A stretch of DNA of 51,459 bases from Planctomycetaceae bacterium (GTDB lineage: Bacteria > Planctomycetota > Planctomycetia > Pirellulales > Pirellulaceae), in NCBI GenBank assembly GCA_005778405.1, contig SXOA01000173.1, forward strand, positions 1-51,459, read 5' to 3'. A program made the translations under genes and the position numbers. Below are positions 25,110 through 33,752 of the stretch, in pieces. Position 1 is the first letter of the stretch. Each line of letters begins with the position of its first letter. The notes beneath the pieces are model-generated. The model did not search any database and was not told the origin of the DNA. It saw nothing but the letters and a program-made list of their open reading frames with translations.

Positions 25110-27431
25110 ATGCTCGATCCCACCCGCCGCTTCAATCAGTTTCTCATCGCCTGGCGTTATCCGCTTTTCGTGCTGGGAATCGCGCTGGCCCTGGCCGCGT
25201 TTTTTCCCGCCCAGGGGATCAAGTTCGATCGCTCCATCGAGAACATGTTCTCGGCGAACGACCCCATCTTGCCGCCCTACCTGCGGCTCAAGCAGCAGTT
25301 TGGCGGGAACGAAATCGTGCTGGCGGTTTATGAGGACCAAGATCTTCAGCATCCCGGTGGCCGCGGACTTCAGCGGTTGGCGGCGACGAGCGAGCGAATG
25401 AAGAAGGTCCCCGGTGTGAAGGACGTATTGAGTCTGGCCGAAGTCAACACGCTGCTGGAGAGCCTGCAAAAAACCAAGGGCCTCACCGAGTTTTTTAACG
25501 CAGGCCCGAAGGACGACTGGAAAGGCCCCCCCATCCTCAACCCCAACAGCGAACTGGCTCGCAGCTATCGCGAGCTGTTTCATGGCTACACCCACGGAAA
25601 GGGAGAAACCGTGGCGCTGACATGCATGCTCGAGCCGCATGCTGCTTCCGCCGATGAGGACGCTGCCCAAGATGTCTCTCGCCGTAAGACCATTGAAGAC
25701 CTTCGCAAGATCGTCATTTCCCTTCCGGAGGGCCTCGCTCCGGGCGTACTCGCCGGCGAGCCCGTCATGGTCACCGAAGGCTTCAAGCTCCTCGAAATCG
25801 ACGGCCAACGGCTCGGGCTCTGGTCCACGCTGTTGGTCGGGCTGACCATCGTCGTCTGCTTCCGCTCGCTCCGCTGGCTGGTCGTTCCCATCGCAGTCGT
25901 GCAGTGGACCATTTACGTCACGCAGGCCCTGCTCGCCCTCTCCGGCCTGCGGCTCAGCATGGTCAGCTCCATGCTCACCGCCATTGTCACCGTGGTCGGC
26001 GTCGCCACCGTGGTGCATCTCATCGTCCGCTATCGCGAGCTCCGCTCCGATGGGCAACTCCCGCGGCAAGCCTTCCAGACAGCCGCCATTCTCCTGACCT
26101 GGCCCATCATCGGGGCCATCATGACCGATGTCGCCGGTTTTGGCTCGCTCTGGATTTCGGATGTTGGCCCGGTGAAGGACTTCGGCACCATGATGGTCCT
26201 CGGCTCCGTGCTGGTGCTTCCCGCGGTCGCGCTCCTCGTCCCCGCGCTCGCGCTGCTGGGAGCCACAGGCCAAGAGAAACAAACTTCACATAGCACTTGG
26301 GCCGAAGGGCGGCTGGATATCGGCCTTTCCCAAATGGTGGCCACTGTCCAGAAGCGTTCCAAGCTGACCGCGTTTCTGACCATCCTCGTCTCCGCGGTGG
26401 CTGGGCTCGGCGCTCTGCGACTGGAGATCGAGTCTGACTTCACCCGCAACTTCCGCTCCGGCAGCAGCGTGGTCACGGGGTATGAATACGTGGAAACGAA
26501 TCTCGGCGGAGCCGGTGTGTGGGACGTGCTGATCCCTGCCCCCGATCGCCTGGACGAAGCCTATCTCCGCAAGGTCCGCGACCTCGAAACCGAGCTGCGT
26601 GGCATCACGATTGAATCCAAATCGCCCGGCGGAGAAGCGGCCACGCTTACCAAAGTGATCAGCCTGGTCGATGTACTCGATGCCTCCAGGAAGGACGCGA
26701 CGTTGGCCGCCGTGCCGACCGAGTTGCAGGTCCAGGGGATGGCGGTGGTGATGCCGGCCTTCATAGGTGCCCTGCAAGGGAAAGACGAGCAAGGCCGCCG
26801 TTGGCTTCGGATCATGCTTCGCGCCCGAGAGCGACAACAAGCTTCGCAGAAGCGGCAGCTCATCGACGAAGTGACCCGCGTGGCACAGGACGCATTTCCA
26901 GATGCCGAAGTGACTGGCTTTTTTGTCTTGCTGACGCGACTCATTCAAAGCCTTCTTCGCGACCAGTGGTCCAGCTTCGCCATCACGGTGGCCGGTGTGG
27001 CGGTGATGCTCCTCATCGCCTTCCGCAGCATCCGCTGGACCCTCATTGCCCTCGTCCCCAACGCATTGCCAATTCTCATGGTCATGGGACTGCTCGGCTG
27101 GCTAGGGCTGAAAATCAACATGGGAGCTGCCATGATTGCGGCGGTTTCAATGGGACTCTCCGTCGATAGCTCCATCCACTACCTGGCCTCTTATCGCCGG
27201 GAACGAGTGGCTGGGAAAAGCGTCTCGGAAGCGCTGAATCTCGTTCAGCAGAGCGTCGGCCGGGCGGCTGTCCTGTCGACGCTAGCGCTGATCGTCGGCT
27301 TCATTGTCCTCTGCACCAGCGAGTTCGTTCCCACCATCTATTTTGGCGCACTCGTCAGCCTCGCCATGTTCGGCGGCCTCGCAGGCAACCTCATCGTCCT
27401 GCCGCTGCTGTTGCACTGGACGGAGAAATAG
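25110..27431 (+). CDS. RND/MMPL-family exporter
   Basis: A 773-residue membrane transporter of the RND superfamily, MMPL-like branch, that would move lipids or other hydrophobic compounds using the proton gradient. There are two similar halves. Each has one N-terminal helix, a large periplasmic domain (residues ~40-215 and ~430-610), and then a cluster of five helices. The sterol-sensing-like segments are WSTLLVGLTIVVCFRSLRWL and, in the second half, VAVMLLIAFRSIRWTLIALV. The ATG at 25110 is preceded in frame by GTG, and there is no ribosome binding site. Family members are often next to hopanoid or lipid genes; the neighbour here is a terpene-cyclase-like toroid protein. It meets folP end to end with two bases between stops. 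Confidence 0.88.
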   Translation: MLDPTRRFNQFLIAWRYPLFVLGIALALAAFFPAQGIKFDRSIENMFSANDPILPPYLRLKQQFGGNEIVLAVYEDQDLQHPGGRGLQRLAATSERMKKVPGVKDVLSLAEVNTLLESLQKTKGLTEFFNAGPKDDWKGPPILNPNSELARSYRELFHGYTHGKGETVALTCMLEPHAASADEDAAQDVSRRKTIEDLRKIVISLPEGLAPGVLAGEPVMVTEGFKLLEIDGQRLGLWSTLLVGLTIVVCFRSLRWLVVPIAVVQWTIYVTQALLALSGLRLSMVSSMLTAIVTVVGVATVVHLIVRYRELRSDGQLPRQAFQTAAILLTWPIIGAIMTDVAGFGSLWISDVGPVKDFGTMMVLGSVLVLPAVALLVPALALLGATGQEKQTSHSTWAEGRLDIGLSQMVATVQKRSKLTAFLTILVSAVAGLGALRLEIESDFTRNFRSGSSVVTGYEYVETNLGGAGVWDVLIPAPDRLDEAYLRKVRDLETELRGITIESKSPGGEAATLTKVISLVDVLDASRKDATLAAVPTELQVQGMAVVMPAFIGALQGKDEQGRRWLRIMLRARERQQASQKRQLIDEVTRVAQDAFPDAEVTGFFVLLTRLIQSLLRDQWSSFAITVAGVAVMLLIAFRSIRWTLIALVPNALPILMVMGLLGWLGLKINMGAAMIAAVSMGLSVDSSIHYLASYRRERVAGKSVSEALNLVQQSVGRAAVLSTLALIVGFIVLCTSEFVPTIYFGALVSLAMFGGLAGNLIVLPLLLHWTEK

Positions 27432-27433
27432 TC

Positions 27434-28315
27434 TCAGTCTGGCAAACCTCCACATGTGGCGAACAGAGCAAGGGCTTCCCGCAGGGGTCGCACGTCGTGG
27501 ACCCGAATGATCTGGACTCCTTGCACAGCCAAGGCCAGTGCGGAGCCAATGGTCCCAAAGAGGCGAGGTACTTCTTTGTCCCCCAGGAGCTTGCCAATGA
27601 AGCCCTTGCGGGAGTGGCCGACGAGGAGCGGCTGGCCGAGATCATGAAACCGATGGCAACTCGCCATCAGCGTGACATTGTGCTCGTGCGTCTTCCCAAA
27701 GCCGATACCGGGATCGAGGCAGATGCGGTCGCGGTCGATGCCGGCGGCGAGCAGGGTGTCGCGGCAATGGCGGAGGTAGTCATGAATTTCGGCGACGACG
27801 TCGGCGTAAGTGGGATTGTCCTGCATCGTCTGCGGCGTTCCCTGCATGTGCATGGCGCAAACGCCGGCTTTGGTTTGTTGGGCAAAGGCAATCATCTCCG
27901 GGTCACCTGTTAGCCCGGTCACGTCGTTAATGATCTCGGCCCCAGCAGCGATGGCGGCGCGGGCGACGCCGGCTTTGGAGGTGTCGATGGAGAGGATGGC
28001 TTCCGGGCGGGCGCGGTGAATGCCTTCGACCACGGGAAGAATTCTCTTCAGCTCTTCGTTTTCATCAACCGGCGTAGAATAAGGTCGGGTGCTCTCGCCG
28101 CCGATGTCCAGGATGGCGGCTCCTTCCGCAAGCAGCTTCAAGCCCTGCTCAATCGCCCCCTCGCATCCGAAGAATTGCCCCCCGTCGGAAAAGCTGTCCG
28201 GCGTGACGTTGACGATTCCCATCAGCAGCGGCTGGAGGCCAAACGTAAGTTGCCTGGTGCGAAGTTGCCAGCTTGTGGCGCGAGGATGAGAAGTGGTGGA
28301 AAATGCGGCGGTCAT
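27434..28315 (-). CDS. folP: dihydropteroate synthase
   Basis: A 293-residue cytoplasmic enzyme of folate synthesis that joins 6-hydroxymethyl-dihydropterin diphosphate with p-aminobenzoate. All signature segments are present: MGIVNVTPDSFSDGG, ILDIGGESTRPYS, INDVTGL, CAMHMQGTPQTMQ, CLDPGIGFGKTHEHN and LLVGHSRKGFIG. It has a ~25-residue N-terminal extension before the TIM barrel. It is not in a folate operon here. Confidence 0.95.
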   Translation of the reverse strand: MTAAFSTTSHPRATSWQLRTRQLTFGLQPLLMGIVNVTPDSFSDGGQFFGCEGAIEQGLKLLAEGAAILDIGGESTRPYSTPVDENEELKRILPVVEGIHRARPEAILSIDTSKAGVARAAIAAGAEIINDVTGLTGDPEMIAFAQQTKAGVCAMHMQGTPQTMQDNPTYADVVAEIHDYLRHCRDTLLAAGIDRDRICLDPGIGFGKTHEHNVTLMASCHRFHDLGQPLLVGHSRKGFIGKLLGDKEVPRLFGTIGSALALAVQGVQIIRVHDVRPLREALALFATCGGLPD

Positions 28316-28381
28316 TAATTCATTTTAGCGATTGTGGTGATCGTGCAAGCTTCCATGACGTAAGATATCAGCAGGCAAATT

Positions 28382-28633
28382 TTGACGCTTTATCAAGAGG
28401 ACTTTTCTGTCGGCTCGCACGTGTGCATAGCGAGCTTACTGCAGCTTCAAGAGTTTCAGGCGACGTGGAAGTACCACCACACACTAATGCCTGAGCAACT
28501 TAAGTTTTCCAGTTCGATCGCTGTGGTCGAAAAAGTCAGTTTCTACCATGGCGGGGACGTACTTTACGAACTGTGTGATGTGCCTGGAATCTGGCACGAG
28601 TGTTGTCTGAGCGCCGCTCCGAGAAACGAATAA
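28382..28633 (+). CDS. small conserved-looking protein, unknown function
   Basis: An 83-residue protein starting from TTG at 28382; an in-frame ATG at 28355 is cut off by TAA two codons later, so it cannot be the start. AGG lies six bases before the TTG. The sequence looks protein-like: WKYHHTLMPEQLKFSSSIAV, then VSFYHGGDVLYELCDVPGIW, then HECCL. This reads like a small beta-rich domain, and I believe similar sequences occur in planctomycetes, but I cannot confirm it or name a function. Confidence 0.5.
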   Translation: MTLYQEDFSVGSHVCIASLLQLQEFQATWKYHHTLMPEQLKFSSSIAVVEKVSFYHGGDVLYELCDVPGIWHECCLSAAPRNE

Positions 28634-28649
28634 GACTATCAGAGAGGAA

Positions 28650-30548
28650 TTACGGGAGGCTTGGTTCATGCCGTTTGATGCGGCAAGGCTGCTCCTTCTC
28701 ATAGAGCTTCAAGCGACTCTCGTATTCCTGCAGGATGAGGTCCGGGGCCTTTTGCCGCTTCGCTTCCGCAATCGCCCGCTGCTCGTGGTCGAGAGCCTTG
28801 GTAAAGTCGCCAACTTCGGCATAAGCGGCGGCATAGCGATCGAGCAGGTCGACATCGGACTTGTTCTTGAGTGGCTTGAGAGTTCCGAGCAGACGGAGGG
28901 CCTCCTTCCCGTTGCGAAGCGACGGGTCCGGCGCGGTCGAGAACACCCAGGCCCGGATTTTTCGCTCCTGCCGCGAGACGGGATTCTTGAGGCGGGCGAG
29001 CGCCTTGTCGCAGGACACCAGGGCTTCCGCCATTTCGCCGGTCTTCGACTGCACGAGTGCGATGTTGAGCCAGGGGAGAGCCTGGTCCGGCCCGGCCTCG
29101 GCTGCCCGGAAGTAGAGGGGCAGAGCATGGACGTAATCTCGCTCGGCATAATAGACGTTGGCATACTCGACGTAGGTCACATAGGACTTGGGATCGAGCA
29201 CGAGCGCACGCTCATAATTCTCGATGGCATCATCCCGCCGCTTTTCGTGGTGATGGATGTGGGCAATGTTTTTGAAGGCGCGGGCATTCGCCGGCCGCTG
29301 CCGCGCGATGAGCTGCCACATGGCCATTTCGCTTGCGTAATCGCGATTGCGAAGCATGGTCCGCCCGCCGAGCAGGGCCATCGGCACCAGCAGAAGGGCT
29401 GTGCGGAGCATGGCGAGTTGCTGTGGCGAGAGCTGGAGTCGCGATGTGAGGTGAAAGACACCAAGGACCAGCAGGATGAGGACGCAGGCCAGAGGCAGGT
29501 ACATGCGATGCTCAAACGCCAGGTCGGCAATCGGCACGACACTGGAGGACGGCGCAAGAATGAAGAAAGAACTGATGGCAACCAGACCGATGCGCGGATG
29601 CTTCCAGAGCAACCAAAAGGACGCAAGCAGCAGAGCCAGTATGATGCCACACTGCGGCCAAATGGCGAGCGGCTCTTTGGCTTTCGGCCAGACGTAGTCG
29701 AAACAGAGGACATCCGGCCAGACCACAAGTCGCAGATAATGCAACAGGACCCCTCCTTGCGAGCAGAGATATTCCCAGCCCGTGAGGTCGCGGAGTCCAA
29801 AGCCGGCGCTGGCCACTTCTTCCCCGGCGACCGCGACATGCGTCAGCCACGCCAGCCAGCCGAGTGAAAGAAAGGTTCCCGCATGCACCCACCAGCGGGT
29901 TGCCACGCTCTTCCACGCGCCTGCCAGAAAAATCCGGTCGAACATCAGCAGGATCAGTGGGCAAGCGGTCATTGTTTGTTTGCTTCCCATGCCGAGCCAG
30001 CAGCTGGCGATGGTGAGCAGATACCAGAGCGTGGGGCGTGTGGAGCTTTGGCCACGAACGAGGGCATACAACGACAACAGAAACAGGAGGCTGGCCAAAG
30101 ACTCCATCCGCTGGACGATGTAAGTAACGGCCTGCGTTTGCAGCGGATGGACGAGCCAGAGTAGGGAGATGGCGAGGGCGAGGGTGGAGGCGTGATGAAG
30201 ATGGAGTGGGGTGCTCACCAAGAGAAGTGTGCGACGAACCAGTCCATACAGCGTCAGTCCGGCGGCACAGTGAATGAGCAAATTGACGAGATGGTAGCTC
30301 CATACGTAGTTCTTGCTGAGGGCATAGTTGGCGGCGAACGAGAGCATCGCCACGGGGCGGCCGTCGCTGATCAGCATGCTCTTGATTCCCTCAAGACTCC
30401 TGATTTCTTCGTTGTCCCGAATATTCGGATGATCATCGAACAGGAACGGATAGCCCATCGTCCCGCCATACAAGCACCACGCTGCGGCAATGAGCATGAC
30501 GGCATGCTTCCAGGTGGGGAGTGGGGCTGGTTCGAGGACGGAGGACAT
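28650..30548 (-). CDS. TPR-bearing multi-pass membrane glycosyltransferase-like protein
   Basis: A 632-residue protein resembling the TMTC group: GT-C-type membrane glycosyltransferase fused to C-terminal TPRs. The N-terminal two thirds has about ten hydrophobic helices. The first extracytoplasmic loop carries FLFDDHPNIRDNEEIRSL, whose Asp pair is the likely metal/acceptor site. TPR-like repeats cover ~430-600 (for example ENYERALVLDPKSYVTYVEY). It would transfer sugars from a lipid carrier onto exported proteins, but this is inferred from fold and not shown. It is a tandem paralogue of the gene at 30601, separated by a 7-bp-repeat array. Confidence 0.75.
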   Translation of the reverse strand: MSSVLEPAPLPTWKHAVMLIAAAWCLYGGTMGYPFLFDDHPNIRDNEEIRSLEGIKSMLISDGRPVAMLSFAANYALSKNYVWSYHLVNLLIHCAAGLTLYGLVRRTLLLVSTPLHLHHASTLALAISLLWLVHPLQTQAVTYIVQRMESLASLLFLLSLYALVRGQSSTRPTLWYLLTIASCWLGMGSKQTMTACPLILLMFDRIFLAGAWKSVATRWWVHAGTFLSLGWLAWLTHVAVAGEEVASAGFGLRDLTGWEYLCSQGGVLLHYLRLVVWPDVLCFDYVWPKAKEPLAIWPQCGIILALLLASFWLLWKHPRIGLVAISSFFILAPSSSVVPIADLAFEHRMYLPLACVLILLVLGVFHLTSRLQLSPQQLAMLRTALLLVPMALLGGRTMLRNRDYASEMAMWQLIARQRPANARAFKNIAHIHHHEKRRDDAIENYERALVLDPKSYVTYVEYANVYYAERDYVHALPLYFRAAEAGPDQALPWLNIALVQSKTGEMAEALVSCDKALARLKNPVSRQERKIRAWVFSTAPDPSLRNGKEALRLLGTLKPLKNKSDVDLLDRYAAAYAEVGDFTKALDHEQRAIAEAKRQKAPDLILQEYESRLKLYEKEQPCRIKRHEPSLP

Positions 30549-30558
30549 GGGGCGGCGG

Positions 30559-30607
30559 GCTGTAGGGAGTGGTGAGTGGTGGGAAGTAAGTGCTCAATGC
30601 TCAAGAT
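30559..30607. repeat. heptamer-period repeat between the two TMTC-like genes
   Basis: Seven 7-bp units on the plus strand (for example GGAGTGG, TGAGTGG, TGGGAAG). They fill the gap between the tandem genes and include the stop codon of the upstream one at 30601-30603. Confidence 0.65.
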
Positions 30608-32409
30608 TTCGGTGGCAAGTGTGGACTGCCAATGACTGCTCCTGCTGACTCCTGACTCCTGACCCCTGTCTCCTCGGCCTTCCTCGCCGCCGCCAGTAGC
30701 TCGTGCCACTCCTTATCCTCCTGGCCCGGCAGGGGGGGAGTTGCGAGCAGGAGTTCGATTGCCGCGGTTGGGTCGCGGAACTTGGGGTCGGCAGCGGTGG
30801 CGCGGACGCGGGCAATTAGCTTGGACGCTTCGCGGGAAGTTGGGTCGATCTCTTGCACGGCCGCGGCGGCGGCGAGAGTGCCGGCGTAGTCTTTCTTCAG
30901 GATGAGCAGCACTTTTGCCAAATGCAGGTGAGCCGTCACATAGTGGGGATGGATTTGCAAGGCTTCTTCGTACAAACGGATCGCGGCAGCGGTCTCTCCT
31001 TGTTTGGCGAACATGTCGCCGCGGAAGCTAAAGGCCCGCGGATACTTGGGCGTCGTTCGCATGGCGGCTTCGAGATGGGCAATCGCCTCCTCCTTCTTGC
31101 CGGCGGAGTCGAGCAGGAAGGCGAGGTTGGTGTGAGCGCGGGCATTGTCCGGATTCTGCTGGACAACTTTGGCCCACATGGCGTAAGGGTTGCTGTAGTC
31201 CTGATTGCGAACGACCGTCCGCACCGCCAGCGCCGCAGCGCAGCAGCCAGTGATGGCCAGGAACCACTTTCGCCGGGCCGCTCCATCCGCCAATTGCCGC
31301 GTCAACACCCTGTCGAGCGCGAGCAGAGCCAAAATGACGACGGCGGCGAGCGGCAGGTACATCCGGTGCTCAAACGCCAGGTCGGCAATCGGCATGAAGC
31401 TGGAGGTCGGCGCGAGGATGAGGAAGAAACTCAGACTGAGAAAGCCGAGCCTCGGCAGCTTCCACAGCGCCCACAGGGACAGCGCGAGCAGTGCCAAGAC
31501 AATCGCCCCCGGCAGATAAATGGCCAACGGTGAAGTGGCCACCGGCCAGGCGTAGTCGAGGCAGAGCGAATCGGGCCAGAGGCTGAGCCGCAGATAGTGC
31601 AGGATGACGCCCCCTTGCGAGCGGAGGTATTCCCAGGGCGTCACCCCTTCATAGCCGAAGCCGGCGTTGGTTCCATCGTCGCCGAGCGTGCCGCGCATCG
31701 TCATCGCCAGCCAGGCCAGCGGCGGCAAGAACGCGAGGTAAAGCGGCCAGCGCTGCTTGAAAGCTCCGCACCAGGTTCCCGCCAGAAAGGACCGGTCATA
31801 GAGCAGCACTACCAGCGGGCAGACCGCGGCAACCTCCTTGGAGCCAATACTGCCGCAATAGGCGAGCCAGGCGACAACATACCACGACCACTGCGAGTTT
31901 CTTTCCGCGGCTGTTGCTCCGCGCAGCACGCCGTAAAGACAAAGCAGAAAGCCAAGACCCATCAGGGACTCGAACCGCTGGATAATGTACGTGACGCTCG
32001 AAGTTTGCAGCGGATGCACGGCCCAAAGCAGGGCGGCTGCGAAGGCCAGCCAGGTGGAATCGATGCCGCTTCGCGTCAGCGGCAATGACTTCCTGACCAA
32101 CAAAAACAGCACCACGGCGGCCGCGGCGTGAATGGCGATGTTCACCGCGTGGTAGCCGAAGACTCCGTTCCCATGCACGGCGTAGTCGAGCTGCAACGAA
32201 TAGTAACCGAGCGGACGGCGAGCGCTGGAGGGGGGCCAAAGAGTCCGAATGGCGGGGTTGTCCCGAATCCAGTAGACGTCGTCGAACATGTACGGCGTAG
32301 TCAGCCCGTTAGCAAAGACGCAGGCGACGATGACGACCAGAACAAGGCAAGCGTCGCGCAGCTTGAAGTTCGCGGTTCGGGCCTCCGGGTTCAAGGCGTC
32401 AGATGCCAT
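30601..32409 (-). CDS. TPR-bearing multi-pass membrane glycosyltransferase-like protein (paralogue)
   Basis: A 602-residue TMTC-like protein, a tandem paralogue of the gene at 28650. The ATG at 32409 is preferred over a GTG at 32418; the ribosome binding site is weak. The loop after the first helix reads MFDDVYWIRDNPAIRTLW, matching the Asp-Asp motif of its neighbour. The helical region continues to about residue 420 and is followed by TPRs (EAIAHLEAAMRTTPKYPRAF). Its N-terminal codons (NPEARTANFKL) and its tail (TGVRSQES and on) are translations of 7-bp repeat arrays and not conserved protein. It is probably co-transcribed with the family-2 glycosyltransferase upstream. Confidence 0.75.
   Translation of the reverse strand: MASDALNPEARTANFKLRDACLVLVVIVACVFANGLTTPYMFDDVYWIRDNPAIRTLWPPSSARRPLGYYSLQLDYAVHGNGVFGYHAVNIAIHAAAAVVLFLLVRKSLPLTRSGIDSTWLAFAAALLWAVHPLQTSSVTYIIQRFESLMGLGFLLCLYGVLRGATAAERNSQWSWYVVAWLAYCGSIGSKEVAAVCPLVVLLYDRSFLAGTWCGAFKQRWPLYLAFLPPLAWLAMTMRGTLGDDGTNAGFGYEGVTPWEYLRSQGGVILHYLRLSLWPDSLCLDYAWPVATSPLAIYLPGAIVLALLALSLWALWKLPRLGFLSLSFFLILAPTSSFMPIADLAFEHRMYLPLAAVVILALLALDRVLTRQLADGAARRKWFLAITGCCAAALAVRTVVRNQDYSNPYAMWAKVVQQNPDNARAHTNLAFLLDSAGKKEEAIAHLEAAMRTTPKYPRAFSFRGDMFAKQGETAAAIRLYEEALQIHPHYVTAHLHLAKVLLILKKDYAGTLAAAAAVQEIDPTSREASKLIARVRATAADPKFRDPTAAIELLLATPPLPGQEDKEWHELLAAARKAEETGVRSQESAGAVIGSPHLPPKS
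30645..30672. repeat. heptamer-period repeat inside the 3' end of a coding sequence
   Basis: Four 7-bp units on the plus strand (CTGACTC twice, then CTGACCC and CTGTCTC). They lie inside the last codons of the gene at 30601-32409 and encode the tail segment ETGVRSQESA. Confidence 0.65.
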
Positions 32410-32460
32410 CGCGCACACCTAACCCTGGACCTTGAACTGGGAACCGTGAACGCTGGCAGG
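32361..32460. repeat. two heptamer-period arrays flanking a gene junction
   Basis: Array one (32361-32402) has six units of the type GTTCGCG, GTTCGGG within the first codons of the TMTC-like gene. Array two (32419-32460) has six units of the type TGGACCT, TGAACTG within the last codons of the GT2 gene. They flank the stop/start junction. Confidence 0.65.
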
Positions 32461-33579
32461 GACTTCGCTGCGTTGCTTCGCCACGTCTGCATACGCCGGA
32501 GCCGCGTCACTGCGTGGCAATGGAATGGACGCCGGTGAAATTGCCGGCGTTTCCGCCACGAGCGGACCTTCACACAACGGTTCACGTGGCACACTCCGCA
32601 GGTCCTCTCCAATTGCCGAGAGGAGGATTTGAAAGCCCAGGATGATGAGCATGGCCGGAATGACTACCGTTCCTGTCGGCGCCGCGTCTCCCAAACGCGC
32701 GTAGGCCAGCCAGTTCCAGCCGCCGTAGCCGATGCCGACGGCGAGAAACAAGAAAGCGGCCACCAGATACAAGCTCTCCATCGAGAAGTCGTAGATGTAG
32801 TTCTTCAGCACCATCCGCCGGGCGAAGCTGTAAGCGAGTTTTGGCGGGAACTCCAGCAGCACACGACTGATCGAGAGGCTGGAGCGCTCGCCGGCGTAGC
32901 GGGCGGGCATCGGCACGTCCTTCACGACCGCCCCCAACAGATAGAGCCGCGACAGCATGGAGGTTTCGAAGAAATACGAGCGGTGGATTTTGTCGAGCGG
33001 CAAAGCGGCCAGGATTTCGGCTCGGATGGCGACGAACCCGTTGCACGGGTCAAAACAGTTCCAGTACCCGACCGCGGCTTTGGTGAGGAACGACAGAGCC
33101 ATGTTCCCCGCTCGGCGGAGCGGCGGCATTTGGGAAAGGGCGCGGAAGTCGTGAAAGCGGTTCCCTTTGGCGTAGTCGGCTTCGCCGGCAATCAGCGGCC
33201 GCAGCAGAGCCGCCAAATGGTCCGGGTTCATCTGCCCGTCCCCATCGAGCTTGACCACAATCTGGGCTTCCAACTCCAGAGCCTTTCTGAAGCCCGTCAC
33301 CATCGCGCCCCCCACTCCCTGATTCCGTTCATGCCGGATGAGCACGATGCGCGGGTCGAGTTTCGCCAGTTCCTCCACCACGTCGCCGGTCTTATCCCGT
33401 CCACAGTCTTCGACCACGATGATGTGCCGCAGCCAGGTCGGCAGCGAGCGGAGGACGCGGGCAATGTTGGCTTCTTCGTTGTAGGCGGGAATGACCGCGG
33501 CAATGCGGTAATCGCGCAGCGATAGCGGCGAGCGGGCGAGCGCCTGCGAATAGAGGTTGCTGGGGGAATCGAATGCCAT
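32419..33579 (-). CDS. family 2 glycosyltransferase, dolichol-phosphate-mannose-synthase-like
   Basis: A 386-residue glycosyltransferase. The GT-A domain occupies ~25-240: AAVIPAYNEEANIARVL, a nucleotide-sugar site IIVVEDCGRDKTGD, the metal motif VVKLDGDGQMNPDH, and FDPCNGFVAIRAE. Two membrane helices follow (~270-330, LVAAFLFLAVGIGYGG and VIPAMLIILGFQILL), as in polyprenyl-phosphate sugar synthases. It probably makes a lipid-linked sugar donor, plausibly for the adjacent TMTC-like transferases. The last ~12 residues (ending HGSQFKVQG) are encoded by a 7-bp repeat array and look like a recent extension. Confidence 0.85.
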   Translation of the reverse strand: MAFDSPSNLYSQALARSPLSLRDYRIAAVIPAYNEEANIARVLRSLPTWLRHIIVVEDCGRDKTGDVVEELAKLDPRIVLIRHERNQGVGGAMVTGFRKALELEAQIVVKLDGDGQMNPDHLAALLRPLIAGEADYAKGNRFHDFRALSQMPPLRRAGNMALSFLTKAAVGYWNCFDPCNGFVAIRAEILAALPLDKIHRSYFFETSMLSRLYLLGAVVKDVPMPARYAGERSSLSISRVLLEFPPKLAYSFARRMVLKNYIYDFSMESLYLVAAFLFLAVGIGYGGWNWLAYARLGDAAPTGTVVIPAMLIILGFQILLSAIGEDLRSVPREPLCEGPLVAETPAISPASIPLPRSDAAPAYADVAKQRSEVPASVHGSQFKVQG

Positions 33580-33652
33580 CTGAAGCGGCCGCCAGAATAG
33601 TCTCGGGGAGACGAGAATTCGCCTCGCAGTTTTGAGACTAATTGCTGAACGT

Positions 33653-33674
33653 CTTGTTTCAATCCTGAAACAAG
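33653..33674. other. 9-bp inverted repeat between DUF1501 and GT2 genes
   Basis: CTTGTTTCA, a 4-base loop, and its exact complement. It lies about 80 bases past the stop of the minus-strand DUF1501 gene and about 75 bases before the GT2 start. It has no U-tract, so it is either a weak terminator or a leader structure. Confidence 0.35.
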
Positions 33675-33752
33675 GTTCTCGGAGTCAAGCGGCCAATGCC
33701 CGCGGCTGCGGATGCAGATTGAAGCGAAAGAACGGATTTTGCGGGGCAAACC

